26,279 bases of DNA. It comes from DATLNF01 sp046590575. GTDB taxonomy: Bacteria; Actinomycetota; Actinomycetes; BP-191. Below are positions 14,401 through 22,110 of this stretch, piece by piece; within the stretch, counting starts at the first letter, position 1; every line of letters starts with the position of its first letter. Location of the stretch: the NCBI GenBank assembly GCA_046590575.1, contig JBKJUS010000052.1, positions 1 to 26,279 on the forward strand. Reading direction: 5' to 3'. The notes under the pieces were generated by a model, which worked only from the letters and a program-made list of their open reading frames with translations, made no database searches and was not told where the DNA came from. The translations under genes were made by a program, and so were the position numbers.

Positions 14401-15339
14401 GTGCGCCCGCCTTCGGAGGACCCACGTTGGCCCCGAGCGGCTGCTTGGCTGGCTGCCGGTCCCGGGCAGGCACAGGTCGACCTCGCCGTGCTCGGTGTGC
14501 CGACCTACGTCACTTCACTGTCCAGGTCGGGAGCGCATGCCACGCCTGCCGCCATACGTCGGGCGCTGCACCGGCTGTCCACCTGGTGCCCGAGCCGCGG
14601 GGTCGATCTGGCCGGCACCATCGCGCCAGTAGACGTGGGCAACGTCGACGACCCTGATCTCGGCGAGGAAGGGGAATGGCGGGTCGTCACTGCTGCTCGA
14701 CTCGCCTCTGACCGCGCAGCCCTGGTGATCGTGTTGGGCGGTGACAACAGCCTCACCGCTCCGCTCGGTGCCGGGGTGTTCGGCGCCGCCCTCGACACTG
14801 CTGGTGTCGTGACCCTCGACGCCCACCACGACATTCGGGAGGGGCGGAGCAACGGCTCGCCGGTACGTCGGCTCATCGAGACCGGGGTGCATCCGGAGCG
14901 CATCGTCCAGGTGGGCATTGCCGACTGGGCCAACTCCCGCTCCTACGCCGACGAGGCTCACGCCCGGGGGATCACTGTGATCCTGCGCAGCGAGGTGGCG
15001 GCCCGCGGGATCACCCAGTGCGTCACCGAAGCGCTGGAGATCGCCGGCGCTGCCGGCGGGCCGGTCCTGGTCGACCTCGACCTCGACGTCTGCGACCGCG
15101 CCGTCGCGCCAGGGTGCCCCGCGTCGTTGCCCGGCGGTCTCTCCGCGGCCGAGCTGCTCGACGTGGCCCACCTCGCCGGCCGTGACGCACGGGTGGCCGC
15201 GATCGACGTCACGGAGGTCGACGCGACTGCCGACCCGGACGACCGCACGGTGCGACTTGCCGCCCTGTGTGTGCTGGAGGCCGCGGCCGGCCTCGCCGTA
15301 CGCCTCGGCCGTGCTTCTGGCGTGCCGGCTAGGCGCTAG
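14401..15339 (+). CDS. hutG: Arginase-family formimidoylglutamase (HutG)
   Basis: This 312-residue ureohydrolase-fold protein most likely hydrolyses N-formimino-L-glutamate to glutamate and formamide, the last step of histidine breakdown; the hut genes nearby support this over arginase or agmatinase. Metal motifs: GGDNS (residues 113-117), DAHHD (Asp140, His142, Asp144) and DLDLDVCD (Asp227, Asp229, Asp232). In the first motif the usual metal-binding His of GGDHS is Asn116, while the other ligands are present. The start GTG at 14401 is supported by the -10-like or ribosome-binding sequence just upstream and by alignment of the domain start; the frame is open to 14278. hutH lies 1.6 kb downstream, separated by an opposite-strand gene. 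Confidence 0.85.
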   Translation: MRPPSEDPRWPRAAAWLAAGPGQAQVDLAVLGVPTYVTSLSRSGAHATPAAIRRALHRLSTWCPSRGVDLAGTIAPVDVGNVDDPDLGEEGEWRVVTAARLASDRAALVIVLGGDNSLTAPLGAGVFGAALDTAGVVTLDAHHDIREGRSNGSPVRRLIETGVHPERIVQVGIADWANSRSYADEAHARGITVILRSEVAARGITQCVTEALEIAGAAGGPVLVDLDLDVCDRAVAPGCPASLPGGLSAAELLDVAHLAGRDARVAAIDVTEVDATADPDDRTVRLAALCVLEAAAGLAVRLGRASGVPARR

Positions 15340-15353
15340 CCGCCGCGCGCCGG

Positions 15354-15430
15354 ACTGTGGATATGCCAGGGCACGGCTCGTGAATTGCGGACCTCGAGAG
15401 TCCACAGTGCGTGGCCTGCGGACCTGGCAT
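15354..15430. repeat. Interleaved inverted repeats between convergent genes
   Basis: ACTGTGGA (15354-15361) pairs with TCCACAGT (15401-15408), and ATGCCAGG (15363-15370) pairs with CCTGGCAT (15423-15430). The arms interleave in the order A-B-A'-B', a pseudoknot topology. A 9-nt direct repeat, TGCGGACCT, occurs at 15386 and 15417. The element fills the gap between the stops of hutG and the LVIVD gene and may terminate transcription from both sides. Confidence 0.5.
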
Positions 15431-15444
15431 GTTCGCGGACCAAT

Positions 15445-16884
15445 CTAGGCGGCGAGTCCGGCGCGGTAGGTGCGATCGAAGCAGAAGTAGGTCGTCGGCC
15501 CGGCGGTCGCCTTGTCCCTGAGCCCGCGAGCCAGCGACTCGGCCGGCGTGAGCCAGGTGCCCGGCTCGATCTGCGCTCGCTCGGCCTTGGTCGGTGCGGT
15601 GACCTTGACGACGTCCATGCCGCGGGCAGTGTCACCGGTGTAGACAAAGCCGCGATCGTCCATCTTCGCGCTCCACGCGTCGCCGAGCCGAACCTTCCAG
15701 GCCGCGACCCGCTGGATGCCCATGGGTACGGCGGTGCCTTGAGCGCCGGCGGAGACACCGGTGAGGTTGGAGATGTCGAGGACCTGGATGCCCTGGGAGT
15801 ACCACGCCATGGTCAGTGTCTTGCCGTCTTTGCCCATCTGCATCACGTGGGCGGTGCAGCGGAACGGCCGGAACATGTCGGACTCCACCGGCCGTGGCCC
15901 GTTGTTGGTGTCCCGGGTCTCCACGAAGGCATCCGGGATGTAGTACGCCCCGATCTTGCGCGGCAGGGCCTCGTTGGAGAGGTCGTAGACGTGCAGGCCG
16001 CCGCCCGGGCAGAACAACAGACCCTCAGCCCCCGCCAGCTCGTCGCTGATGATGAGGAACTTTCCGTCCAGGGTCGGCTGGGACTGGTGGTGGAAGTTGA
16101 TCGCCGGGTCCTGGATGCGCGAGATCAGCCTGGGCGCTAGCGGGTCTGTGGTGTCGACGATGGCTGTGTGGCTGAAGCTCGACGCGACGAAGGCCCGATC
16201 GCCCTTTACGTTGAACGAGATGTCGTGGACAGCGTCACCGGGGGAGATCTCGACGCTCTTCACAACGACCGGTGCCTTGGGCTTCGAGACGTCGACGATG
16301 TGGATCTTCGTATTGGTCGCGGTTTCGGAGTCACTGACGTAGAGAACGGGCTTAGTCGGGTGGATCGTGGTGTTGTGTGCTGCGCCAGGCACCCTGGTGA
16401 AGCCCACGGATCGAGGTTTGCGTGGGTTGGCGATGTCGATGACGACGACCCCGCCGGCCACCGGCTGGTCGTCGCCGAGCTGGGAGTAGCAGTCCGGCCG
16501 CTCCAGCTTCTGTGCCTTCTGGTTGAAGTCGATCGCCAAGTAGACGTAAGTGCCCTTGACCTGAATGTCGTTCTGCGACGTGTTGCACGGCAGGTAGCCG
16601 GCCACGATCGGCTTGGCCGGGTTCGTCACGTCGACGATCCGGACTCCCGGGTCCTCCGTCGGGTTGTAGTTGTTCTGGGCGCCGGCGATGACGTAGCGCC
16701 GACCCTTGATCGTCGTGAGCTCCAGATCGGTGCCGCCGCGGTAGGTGACCCGGCCGACCTGCTTGGCGTTGGGCGTGGCGGTGATCTCATCGGGCGCCGG
16801 CACTGGTGCGGGCGACGGGCCGGCCCAGGCGACCGTCGGGACGGCCACGAGCAGCGAGATGAGCAGCCGGGGGATCTTCGTCAT
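15445..16884 (-). CDS. Secreted LVIVD-repeat beta-propeller protein
   Basis: This 479-residue exported protein has a signal peptide at residues 1-22 (LLISLLVAVPTVAWA). At least five LVIVD-type repeat cores follow: GVRIVDVTNPAKP near 80, GVVVIDIANPRKP near 144, KIHIVDVSKPKAP near 192, AIVDTTDPLAP near 242, and GIQVLDISNL near 365. Such repeats form beta-propellers that usually act extracellularly as binding scaffolds, and no catalytic residue can be named. Several Cys (CYSQLG, LLFCPGG, FRCTAH) may make disulfides. The GGAGG lies only 1 nt before the ATG, which is poor spacing, but the signal peptide supports this start. It sits inside the hut region, divergent from hutH (57 bp) and convergent with hutG. 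A link to histidine use is not evident. Confidence 0.85.
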   Translation of the reverse strand: MTKIPRLLISLLVAVPTVAWAGPSPAPVPAPDEITATPNAKQVGRVTYRGGTDLELTTIKGRRYVIAGAQNNYNPTEDPGVRIVDVTNPAKPIVAGYLPCNTSQNDIQVKGTYVYLAIDFNQKAQKLERPDCYSQLGDDQPVAGGVVVIDIANPRKPRSVGFTRVPGAAHNTTIHPTKPVLYVSDSETATNTKIHIVDVSKPKAPVVVKSVEISPGDAVHDISFNVKGDRAFVASSFSHTAIVDTTDPLAPRLISRIQDPAINFHHQSQPTLDGKFLIISDELAGAEGLLFCPGGGLHVYDLSNEALPRKIGAYYIPDAFVETRDTNNGPRPVESDMFRPFRCTAHVMQMGKDGKTLTMAWYSQGIQVLDISNLTGVSAGAQGTAVPMGIQRVAAWKVRLGDAWSAKMDDRGFVYTGDTARGMDVVKVTAPTKAERAQIEPGTWLTPAESLARGLRDKATAGPTTYFCFDRTYRAGLAA

Positions 16885-16928
16885 GCCTCCGCATTCGACT
16901 TCGTGCGGGCAATGTCCTGCCCCGTCGG

Positions 16929-16934
16929 TAGGGT
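16929..16934 (+). promoter_or_regulatory. Putative -10 box (TAGGGT) for leaderless hutH
   Basis: TAGGGT matches TANNNT and ends 7 nt before the GTG of hutH, with no Shine-Dalgarno sequence between. The whole 57-bp gap must also hold the divergent LVIVD promoter. I see no clear operator palindrome here. Confidence 0.42.
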
Positions 16935-16941
16935 CTGGCGC

Positions 16942-18474
16942 GTGCGCACTGTGGTGGTCACCGGCGACCCGCTCAGCATTGATGACGTCGTGGACGTCGC
17001 CCGGGGCCGCGCCCGCGCTGTGCTCGGCCCTGACGTGCCGGCGCGGATGGCTGCGTCGCTCGCCTTCGTCTCAGGAGTCGTGGAACGCGGCGACGTCGTC
17101 TACGGCGTGACCACCGGTTTCGGCGCTCTTGCTGATACCCAGGTAGGTGGCACGGACATGGTCCGGATGCAGCACGCGCTCATCCGATCCCATGCCGCCG
17201 GTGTCGGCCGCCCGCTTCCGGACGAGACCGTGCGCGCACTGCTGCTGCTCCGCGCCAGAACGCTCGCGGCGGGGTATTCCGGCTGCCGACCCGCCCTTCC
17301 GGCGAAGTTGCTCGAGATGCTCGACCGCGGGTTGCTGCCGGAGATCCCCGAGAAGGGTTCCGTCGGCTGCTCAGGCGATCTAGCCCAGCTGGCGCACCTG
17401 GCGCTGCCGCTGATCGGTGAGGGACGGCTTCGTGATGCCGGGTCCAGCACATCCCGCGCGAGTTCCGAGGTGCTCCCGGCGTACGGCGTCACTCCGCTCG
17501 TCCTTGGCCCGAAGGAGGGGTTGAGCCTGCTCAACGGCACCGAGCCGATGCAGGCGATGCTGGCGTTCGCCGTGCACGACATCACCCTCCTGGTGACCGT
17601 CGCGGACGTTGCCTGCGCGATGAACGTCGAGGCCCAGCTCGGCACGGACCGCTCGTACGACGCACGGGTGCAGGCGCTGCGGCCGCACCTCGGCCAGGCG
17701 GCGTCGGCGACCAACCTCCGGACGCTGCTCGGCGGGTCACCGCTCCTCGCCAGCCACCGGGACAGCCACCACGCCGTACAGGACTCCTACTGCCTGCGCT
17801 GCGCCCCGCAGGTGCACGGAGCGGTGCGCGACGTCCTCGCGTTCGCCAGGCAGACCATCGAGACGGAGCTCGGCTCTGTTGTCGACAACCCGGTCGTCAT
17901 CGACGACGAGGTGTTGACGACGGGCAACTTCCACGGTGAGCCGCTGGCCTTCGCCGCGGACATGCTGGCGATCGCGGTGAGCGAGCTGGCTTCCATCGCC
18001 GAACGGCGGGTCGACCGCATCCTGGACCCGGCGTTCTCGCGCGGGCTGCCGCCGTTTCTCGCGCGGGATGCGGGCACCAACTCCGGCTACATGATCGCTC
18101 AGTACACCGCCGCAGCGGTGGTGAGCGAGAACAAGGTGCTCGCCCACCCGGCGTCAGTTGACTCCATCCCGACGTCGGGCAAGCAGGAAGACCACGTCTC
18201 GATGGGCTGGCATGCCGTGCGCAAACTCGTCGAGGTAGTCGACAACGTCCGCACCGTCCTGGCCGTCGAGCTGCTCTGCGCGGCCCAGGGGCTGGATCTG
18301 CGGGCCGACATTGCGGACCCGGGTCCGGCGACCGGTGCGGTGCGGGCCCGCCTCCGCGCAGACGTGCCGCACATGGACGTCGACCGCGAGGTGTCCCCCC
18401 AGATCGAGGCGGTCCGGGCCATGCTGCCTGAGCTCGTGGAGTCCGCCGAGTCGATTACCGGTCCGCTCGCCTAG
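16942..18474 (+). CDS. hutH: Histidine ammonia-lyase
   Basis: This 510-residue aromatic amino acid lyase converts L-histidine to trans-urocanate and ammonia. The catalytic tyrosine block YGVTTGFG begins at residue 54. The MIO cofactor block is GSVGCSGDLAQLAHLAL, with Cys143-Ser144-Gly145 in place of the common Ala-Ser-Gly; a Cys-Ser-Gly precursor is known in some histidases, so activity is expected. Further family blocks: LLNGTEPMQA, QDSYCLRCAPQVHG, and NFHGEPLAFAADM. The histidase call over phenylalanine or tyrosine lyase rests on length and on the adjoining hutU and hutI. The GTG at 16942 begins the conserved VTGDPLSIDDVV segment; an open frame extends upstream to 16168 but lies antisense to the LVIVD gene. 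It is followed 15 bp later by hutU. Confidence 0.93.
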   Translation: MRTVVVTGDPLSIDDVVDVARGRARAVLGPDVPARMAASLAFVSGVVERGDVVYGVTTGFGALADTQVGGTDMVRMQHALIRSHAAGVGRPLPDETVRALLLLRARTLAAGYSGCRPALPAKLLEMLDRGLLPEIPEKGSVGCSGDLAQLAHLALPLIGEGRLRDAGSSTSRASSEVLPAYGVTPLVLGPKEGLSLLNGTEPMQAMLAFAVHDITLLVTVADVACAMNVEAQLGTDRSYDARVQALRPHLGQAASATNLRTLLGGSPLLASHRDSHHAVQDSYCLRCAPQVHGAVRDVLAFARQTIETELGSVVDNPVVIDDEVLTTGNFHGEPLAFAADMLAIAVSELASIAERRVDRILDPAFSRGLPPFLARDAGTNSGYMIAQYTAAAVVSENKVLAHPASVDSIPTSGKQEDHVSMGWHAVRKLVEVVDNVRTVLAVELLCAAQGLDLRADIADPGPATGAVRARLRADVPHMDVDREVSPQIEAVRAMLPELVESAESITGPLA

Positions 18475-18480
18475 GGGAGG
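18475..18480 (+). promoter_or_regulatory. Ribosome binding site selecting the hutU start
   Basis: GGGAGG directly touches the ATG at 18481, leaving no spacing, but stands 9 nt from the ATG at 18490. The second ATG is therefore the likely start. Confidence 0.6.
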
Positions 18481-18489
18481 ATGCCTGGC

Positions 18490-20175
18490 ATGCAGGGAGC
18501 ACGCGCGGTTCGGGCACCGAGGGGCGCTGAGCGGAGTGCGCGCAGCTGGGGAGCCGAGGCGGCGCTTCGGATGCTGGCCAACAACCTCGACCCAGAGGTC
18601 GCCGAGCGACCCGACGACCTCGTCGTGTACGGCGGCAGCGGCAAGGCAGCGCGGGACTGGCGTTCGTTCGAGGTCATCACGGAGACGCTGCGCACGATGG
18701 CCCCGGACGACACGCTGTTGGTGCAGTCCGGTAAGCCGGTCGGCGTCGTACGCACCCATGACATGGCGCCGCGAGTGCTGATCTCCAACGCGATGTTGGT
18801 GCCTGACTGGTCGACGCCGGAGCACTTCCGCGAGCTCGAGTCGCTCGGCCTGACGATGTACGGCCAGATGACCGCAGGCAGCTGGATCTACATCGGTACG
18901 CAGGGGATCCTGCAGGGCACCTACGAGACCTTCGCCGAGGTCGGACGACGGCATTTCGGAGGCACGCTGGCCGGGCGGGTCGTCCTCACTGCCGGCCTGG
19001 GTGGCATGGGCGGTGCTCAGCCGCTGGCGATCACCGGCAACGGCGGCGTCGCGCTCTGCGTCGAGGTTGACCCCGCCAAGGCGCAGCGCCGTCTCGACCA
19101 CGGCTATCTCGATGAGATCGCCGACTCACTTGACGATGGCCTGGCTAGAGCGCGCGCCGCGGCGCGCGACGGCCGGGCCCTGTCGGTCGCCGTCATCGGC
19201 AATGCCGCTGACGTGTTCTCCGCGCTTCTCGCCCGAGATGAGCCGGTCGATGTCGTCACCGACCAGACCTCGGCGCATGACCCGCTGCACGGCTACATCC
19301 CGGCCGGACTCGACGTGACCGAAGCCGACGACCTGCGACGGACCAAACCCGTGGAGTACGTCGCGCGTGCGCGGACCAGCATGGCCGCACACTGCACCGC
19401 CATGCTCGGCTTCGCCGCGGCCGGCAGTGTCGTCTTCGACTACGGCAACGGCCTGCGGGGGCAGGCCCGCGATGCCGGAGTGGCGGACGCGTTCGACTAC
19501 CCGGGGTTCGTTGCCGCCTACGTGCGGCCGCTTTTCTGCACGGGCACCGGGCCGTTCCGCTGGGCCTGCCTGTCCGGTGACGCCGCTGATCTCGCAGCGA
19601 CCGATGACGCGATGCTGGCCGCCTTCCCGGACAACGACCCGCTACACCGCTGGATCCGGTTTGCCCGAGAGCGGGTACGCGGCCAGGGGTTGCCGGCCCG
19701 CATCTGCTGGCTCGGGTACGGCGAGCGTCACATCGCCGGCGCCGCCATCGATGACCTGGTGGCCCGTGGTGTCGTCAGTGCACCGGTAGTGATCGGCCGG
19801 GACCACCTGGACGCCGGCAGCGTGGCAAGTCCCGAGCGCGAGACCGAGGCCATGCGCGACGGCTCCGATGCCATCGCCGACTGGCCGATCCTCAACGCGC
19901 TGCTCAACACCGCGAGCGGCGCCTCCTGGGTCTCGGTTCATCACGGTGGGGGCGTGGGCATCGGCAAGTCGATCCACGCGGGCGTGGTCGTCGTCGCGGA
20001 GGGCACCGCTCCGTCCGCTCGACGCCTAGAACTGGTGCTCACCAACGACCCGGGCACCGGCGTGCTGCGCCACGCCGACGCGGGATACGACATCGCTGTG
20101 GACACAGCTCGCACGGTCGGCATTCGGGTGCCGTTGGAGGAGGGCACCCACCGCCCTGCCTGGCAGCCGGAGTGA
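18490..20175 (+). CDS. hutU: Urocanate hydratase (urocanase)
   Basis: This 561-residue enzyme adds water to urocanate to give 4-imidazolone-5-propionate, using tightly bound NAD+ as an electrophile. The length is close to the 557 residues of the Pseudomonas enzyme. Recognisable blocks: YGGSGKAARDW and MLVPDW near the N-terminus, TAGLGGMGGAQPLA (NAD-binding glycine loop), DQTSAHDPLHGYIPAG, FDYGNGLRGQARDAG, PFRWACLSGDAADL and the C-terminal VHHGGGVGIGKSIHAG. Nothing looks broken. The start at 18490 is chosen on ribosome-binding spacing, and the ATG at 18481 would add only three residues. Its stop overlaps the hutI start (GTGA), so the two are translationally coupled. Confidence 0.96.
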   Translation: MQGARAVRAPRGAERSARSWGAEAALRMLANNLDPEVAERPDDLVVYGGSGKAARDWRSFEVITETLRTMAPDDTLLVQSGKPVGVVRTHDMAPRVLISNAMLVPDWSTPEHFRELESLGLTMYGQMTAGSWIYIGTQGILQGTYETFAEVGRRHFGGTLAGRVVLTAGLGGMGGAQPLAITGNGGVALCVEVDPAKAQRRLDHGYLDEIADSLDDGLARARAAARDGRALSVAVIGNAADVFSALLARDEPVDVVTDQTSAHDPLHGYIPAGLDVTEADDLRRTKPVEYVARARTSMAAHCTAMLGFAAAGSVVFDYGNGLRGQARDAGVADAFDYPGFVAAYVRPLFCTGTGPFRWACLSGDAADLAATDDAMLAAFPDNDPLHRWIRFARERVRGQGLPARICWLGYGERHIAGAAIDDLVARGVVSAPVVIGRDHLDAGSVASPERETEAMRDGSDAIADWPILNALLNTASGASWVSVHHGGGVGIGKSIHAGVVVVAEGTAPSARRLELVLTNDPGTGVLRHADAGYDIAVDTARTVGIRVPLEEGTHRPAWQPE

Positions 20176-21374
20176 CCAGGCTGGCGGGATCGCTCGTTGT
20201 ACGCCGGATCGGCCGTCTCCTCACTATGCGCGGGGAAGCCGGTGTCGGACTGGTTGAGGACGCTGCCGTGGTGATCACTGATGGCCTGGTCACGTGGGTC
20301 GGTCGTGATGTTGAGCTGCCGCCGGGTCCCGACACTCCGGTTCTCGATGCCCAGGGTGCGTGTGTCGTGCCGGGTTTCGTCGACGCGCACACCCACCTCA
20401 TCTGGGCCGGCCGACGTACGTCGGAGTTCGCTGCCCGGATGCGAGGGGATCGCTACGACGGCGGCGGCATTCTCACCACCGTCGCCGCGACTCGCGCCGC
20501 CGGTCACGACGAGCTGCTGCAGCTGGCATCCGAACGGGTGTCCTCGATGCTCGCCTACGGCACGACGACGGTCGAGATCAAGACCGGCTATGCGATCGAC
20601 CCTTGGGCCGAGATCGCCCTGCTCGATGTGGTGGCTGATCTCGCTCGGGTCACCCCGATCCGGGTCGAGACGACGTTCCTCGGTGCGCATGCCATGCCGG
20701 GTGACCGGCATCGAGAGGACTACGTCGCCGACGTGATCGACCACTTGCCGGCTGCTCGAGATCACGGCGCGCGGTGGGCGGATGTTTTCTGCGACGACGG
20801 TGCCTTCACCGTCGAGGAGGCGCGGCGGATCCTGCGGGCGGCGAAGGAGGCTGGACTGCTCACCCGACTGCACGCGGAGCAGCTGGCCCGCACTGGGGCC
20901 GCAGAGCTGGCTGCCGAAGCAGGTTGCGCCAGTGCCGACCATCTCGACCAGGTGGACGCTGCTGGGGCCAACGCGATGGCTCGTCGCGGTGTGGTCGGCG
21001 TCCTCCTGCCGACGGCGACGCTGTCGACCCGCGGCACCGCGTGGCAGAGCGCTGCAGTGCTTCGCCAGGCGGGCGTCACGATGGCGCTGGGCACGGGCTG
21101 CAACCCCGGCACGTCGTGGTGTGAGTCGATGGCCTATGCCGCGCAGGCGGCATGTCTGCTGCTCGGCCTGTCGGTCGAGGAGGCGCTGCGGGCCGCGACC
21201 CGGGGGGCAGCGCTGAGCTTGCGGCGAAGCGATGTCGGCGTCGTCGTACCCGGCGGGTGCGGTGATCTTGCGGTCCTGCACGCCGAGCACGAGGCCGATC
21301 TGATCGCGCACCTGGGTGCACCCGCGGTTCGGGCGACAGTCATCGGCGGCGTTGTCGTCGCGGGCGGCGGCTAG
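20172..21374 (+). CDS. hutI: Imidazolonepropionase
   Basis: This 400-residue amidohydrolase opens the imidazolone ring to give N-formimino-L-glutamate. Metal-site motifs: DAHTHLIWAG (His73, His75), RLHAEQ (His234) and ADHLDQ (His257), with the substrate block RYDGGGILTTV. The segment that normally carries the last zinc ligand, of the form A-T/S-D-x-N-P-G, reads ALGTGCNPGTSW, so the expected Asp is Gly309 (codon GGC at 21096-21098). Either the enzyme is impaired, another residue substitutes, or the base call is wrong (GAC to GGC is one change). The rest of the frame is intact and collinear with family members. It starts at GTG 20172 inside the hutU stop and ends sharing the palindrome CTAG with the convergent SsgA-like gene. 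Confidence 0.93.
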   Translation: MTRLAGSLVVRRIGRLLTMRGEAGVGLVEDAAVVITDGLVTWVGRDVELPPGPDTPVLDAQGACVVPGFVDAHTHLIWAGRRTSEFAARMRGDRYDGGGILTTVAATRAAGHDELLQLASERVSSMLAYGTTTVEIKTGYAIDPWAEIALLDVVADLARVTPIRVETTFLGAHAMPGDRHREDYVADVIDHLPAARDHGARWADVFCDDGAFTVEEARRILRAAKEAGLLTRLHAEQLARTGAAELAAEAGCASADHLDQVDAAGANAMARRGVVGVLLPTATLSTRGTAWQSAAVLRQAGVTMALGTGCNPGTSWCESMAYAAQAACLLLGLSVEEALRAATRGAALSLRRSDVGVVVPGGCGDLAVLHAEHEADLIAHLGAPAVRATVIGGVVVAGGG

Positions 21375-21805
21375 GCCGCGTCGTCACTCCAGAGCAGCAA
21401 GGCGAGCTCGGCGTCGATGTCGAGGAAGTCACCCTCGCAGCCGGTGGGCACTGCTGTGTAGGAGCAGGTGAGGTACTCGGCGAGGTCGTGGAGAGCGACT
21501 TCAAAGACGGCCTGACCGGAGGGCGAGGACAGCGCGAGAAAGACAGTCGCGCGACCATCGACGTGGCTCGGCCACACCTTCACGTCGCCTTCGCCGGTCG
21601 CCTGGGTGAGTCCGTCGGTGAGCAGCTGACGGGCGAAGCTCCACTCCACGGTGCCGCGCTCGCCACCGGTGTGGAAGCACACATGCACGGCGTAGGGGTC
21701 GGCCGCGTCGTAGCGGATGCTCGCGAGCACCGGAAGCGACGAGCTGCCAGGCACCACGAGGCGTAGCTCGAGGTCGGCGCTGACGGTGGTGGGTCGCGAG
21801 GTCAT
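21371..21805 (-). CDS. SsgA/SsgB-family sporulation and cell-division regulator
   Basis: This 144-residue protein belongs to the SsgA-like family, which is restricted to actinobacteria. In Streptomyces, SsgB helps position FtsZ during sporulation septation. The family pattern is clear: an N-terminal LELRLVVPGSSSLPVLASI, then YDAADPYAVHVCFHTGG, VEWSFARQLLTDGL, GDVKVWP, and FEVALHDLAEYLTCSYTAVP with an acidic end. The size is close to SsgB (about 137 residues). No other motif or transmembrane segment is seen. The start ATG at 21805 has GGAAGG 8 nt upstream; the longer frame to 21889 lacks such a site. Whether this organism sporulates cannot be told. It is divergent from the sigma factor gene. 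Confidence 0.88.
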   Translation of the reverse strand: MTSRPTTVSADLELRLVVPGSSSLPVLASIRYDAADPYAVHVCFHTGGERGTVEWSFARQLLTDGLTQATGEGDVKVWPSHVDGRATVFLALSSPSGQAVFEVALHDLAEYLTCSYTAVPTGCEGDFLDIDAELALLLWSDDAA

Positions 21806-22110
21806 GTGCTGGGCCTTCCGTGGCGGTCGGTGGGTTGCCGTGAGGAACGACGGCCAGCCTCCCCGGTGACGGCGTAGCTCAACCATCACCGCAAAGTGCG
21901 ATCACTGATGACGGTATATCGGCACAAGTCCGGCGGAGCCCGATGCGCCGTACGGCGTAATGGGCGGTTGAGGCCTCGCGGAAGCTGCGGTAACTGCGGT
22001 CGCGGAGGGTCCGCAGCCGGGAGTACGGTGGTCTTGGCCCCGATCCGGGCGACGGCTAGAGCCATCCGTTTGCCGCGGTCGAACGAATGACAACTATGAG
22101 GACCGCCACG
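21806..22110. other. Intergenic region between SsgA-like gene and sigma factor
   Basis: This divergent region should contain promoters for both genes. Visible structure: a short direct repeat CTGCGG at 21985 and 21994, and an inverted partner CCGCAG at 22011, giving a possible small hairpin. A short open frame (21896-22090) lacks a ribosome binding site and looks non-coding. I see no certain ECF-type -35/-10 pair. Confidence 0.4.

Noticed and set aside
16168..16941. 258-residue N-terminal extension of hutH
   Set aside because: It lies antisense to the LVIVD gene and is Val/Asp/Arg-rich low-complexity; the histidase family starts at about 16942.
19941..21311. 456-codon open frame antisense to hutI
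   Set aside because: hutI matches its family along its whole length; the antisense frame shows no motif.
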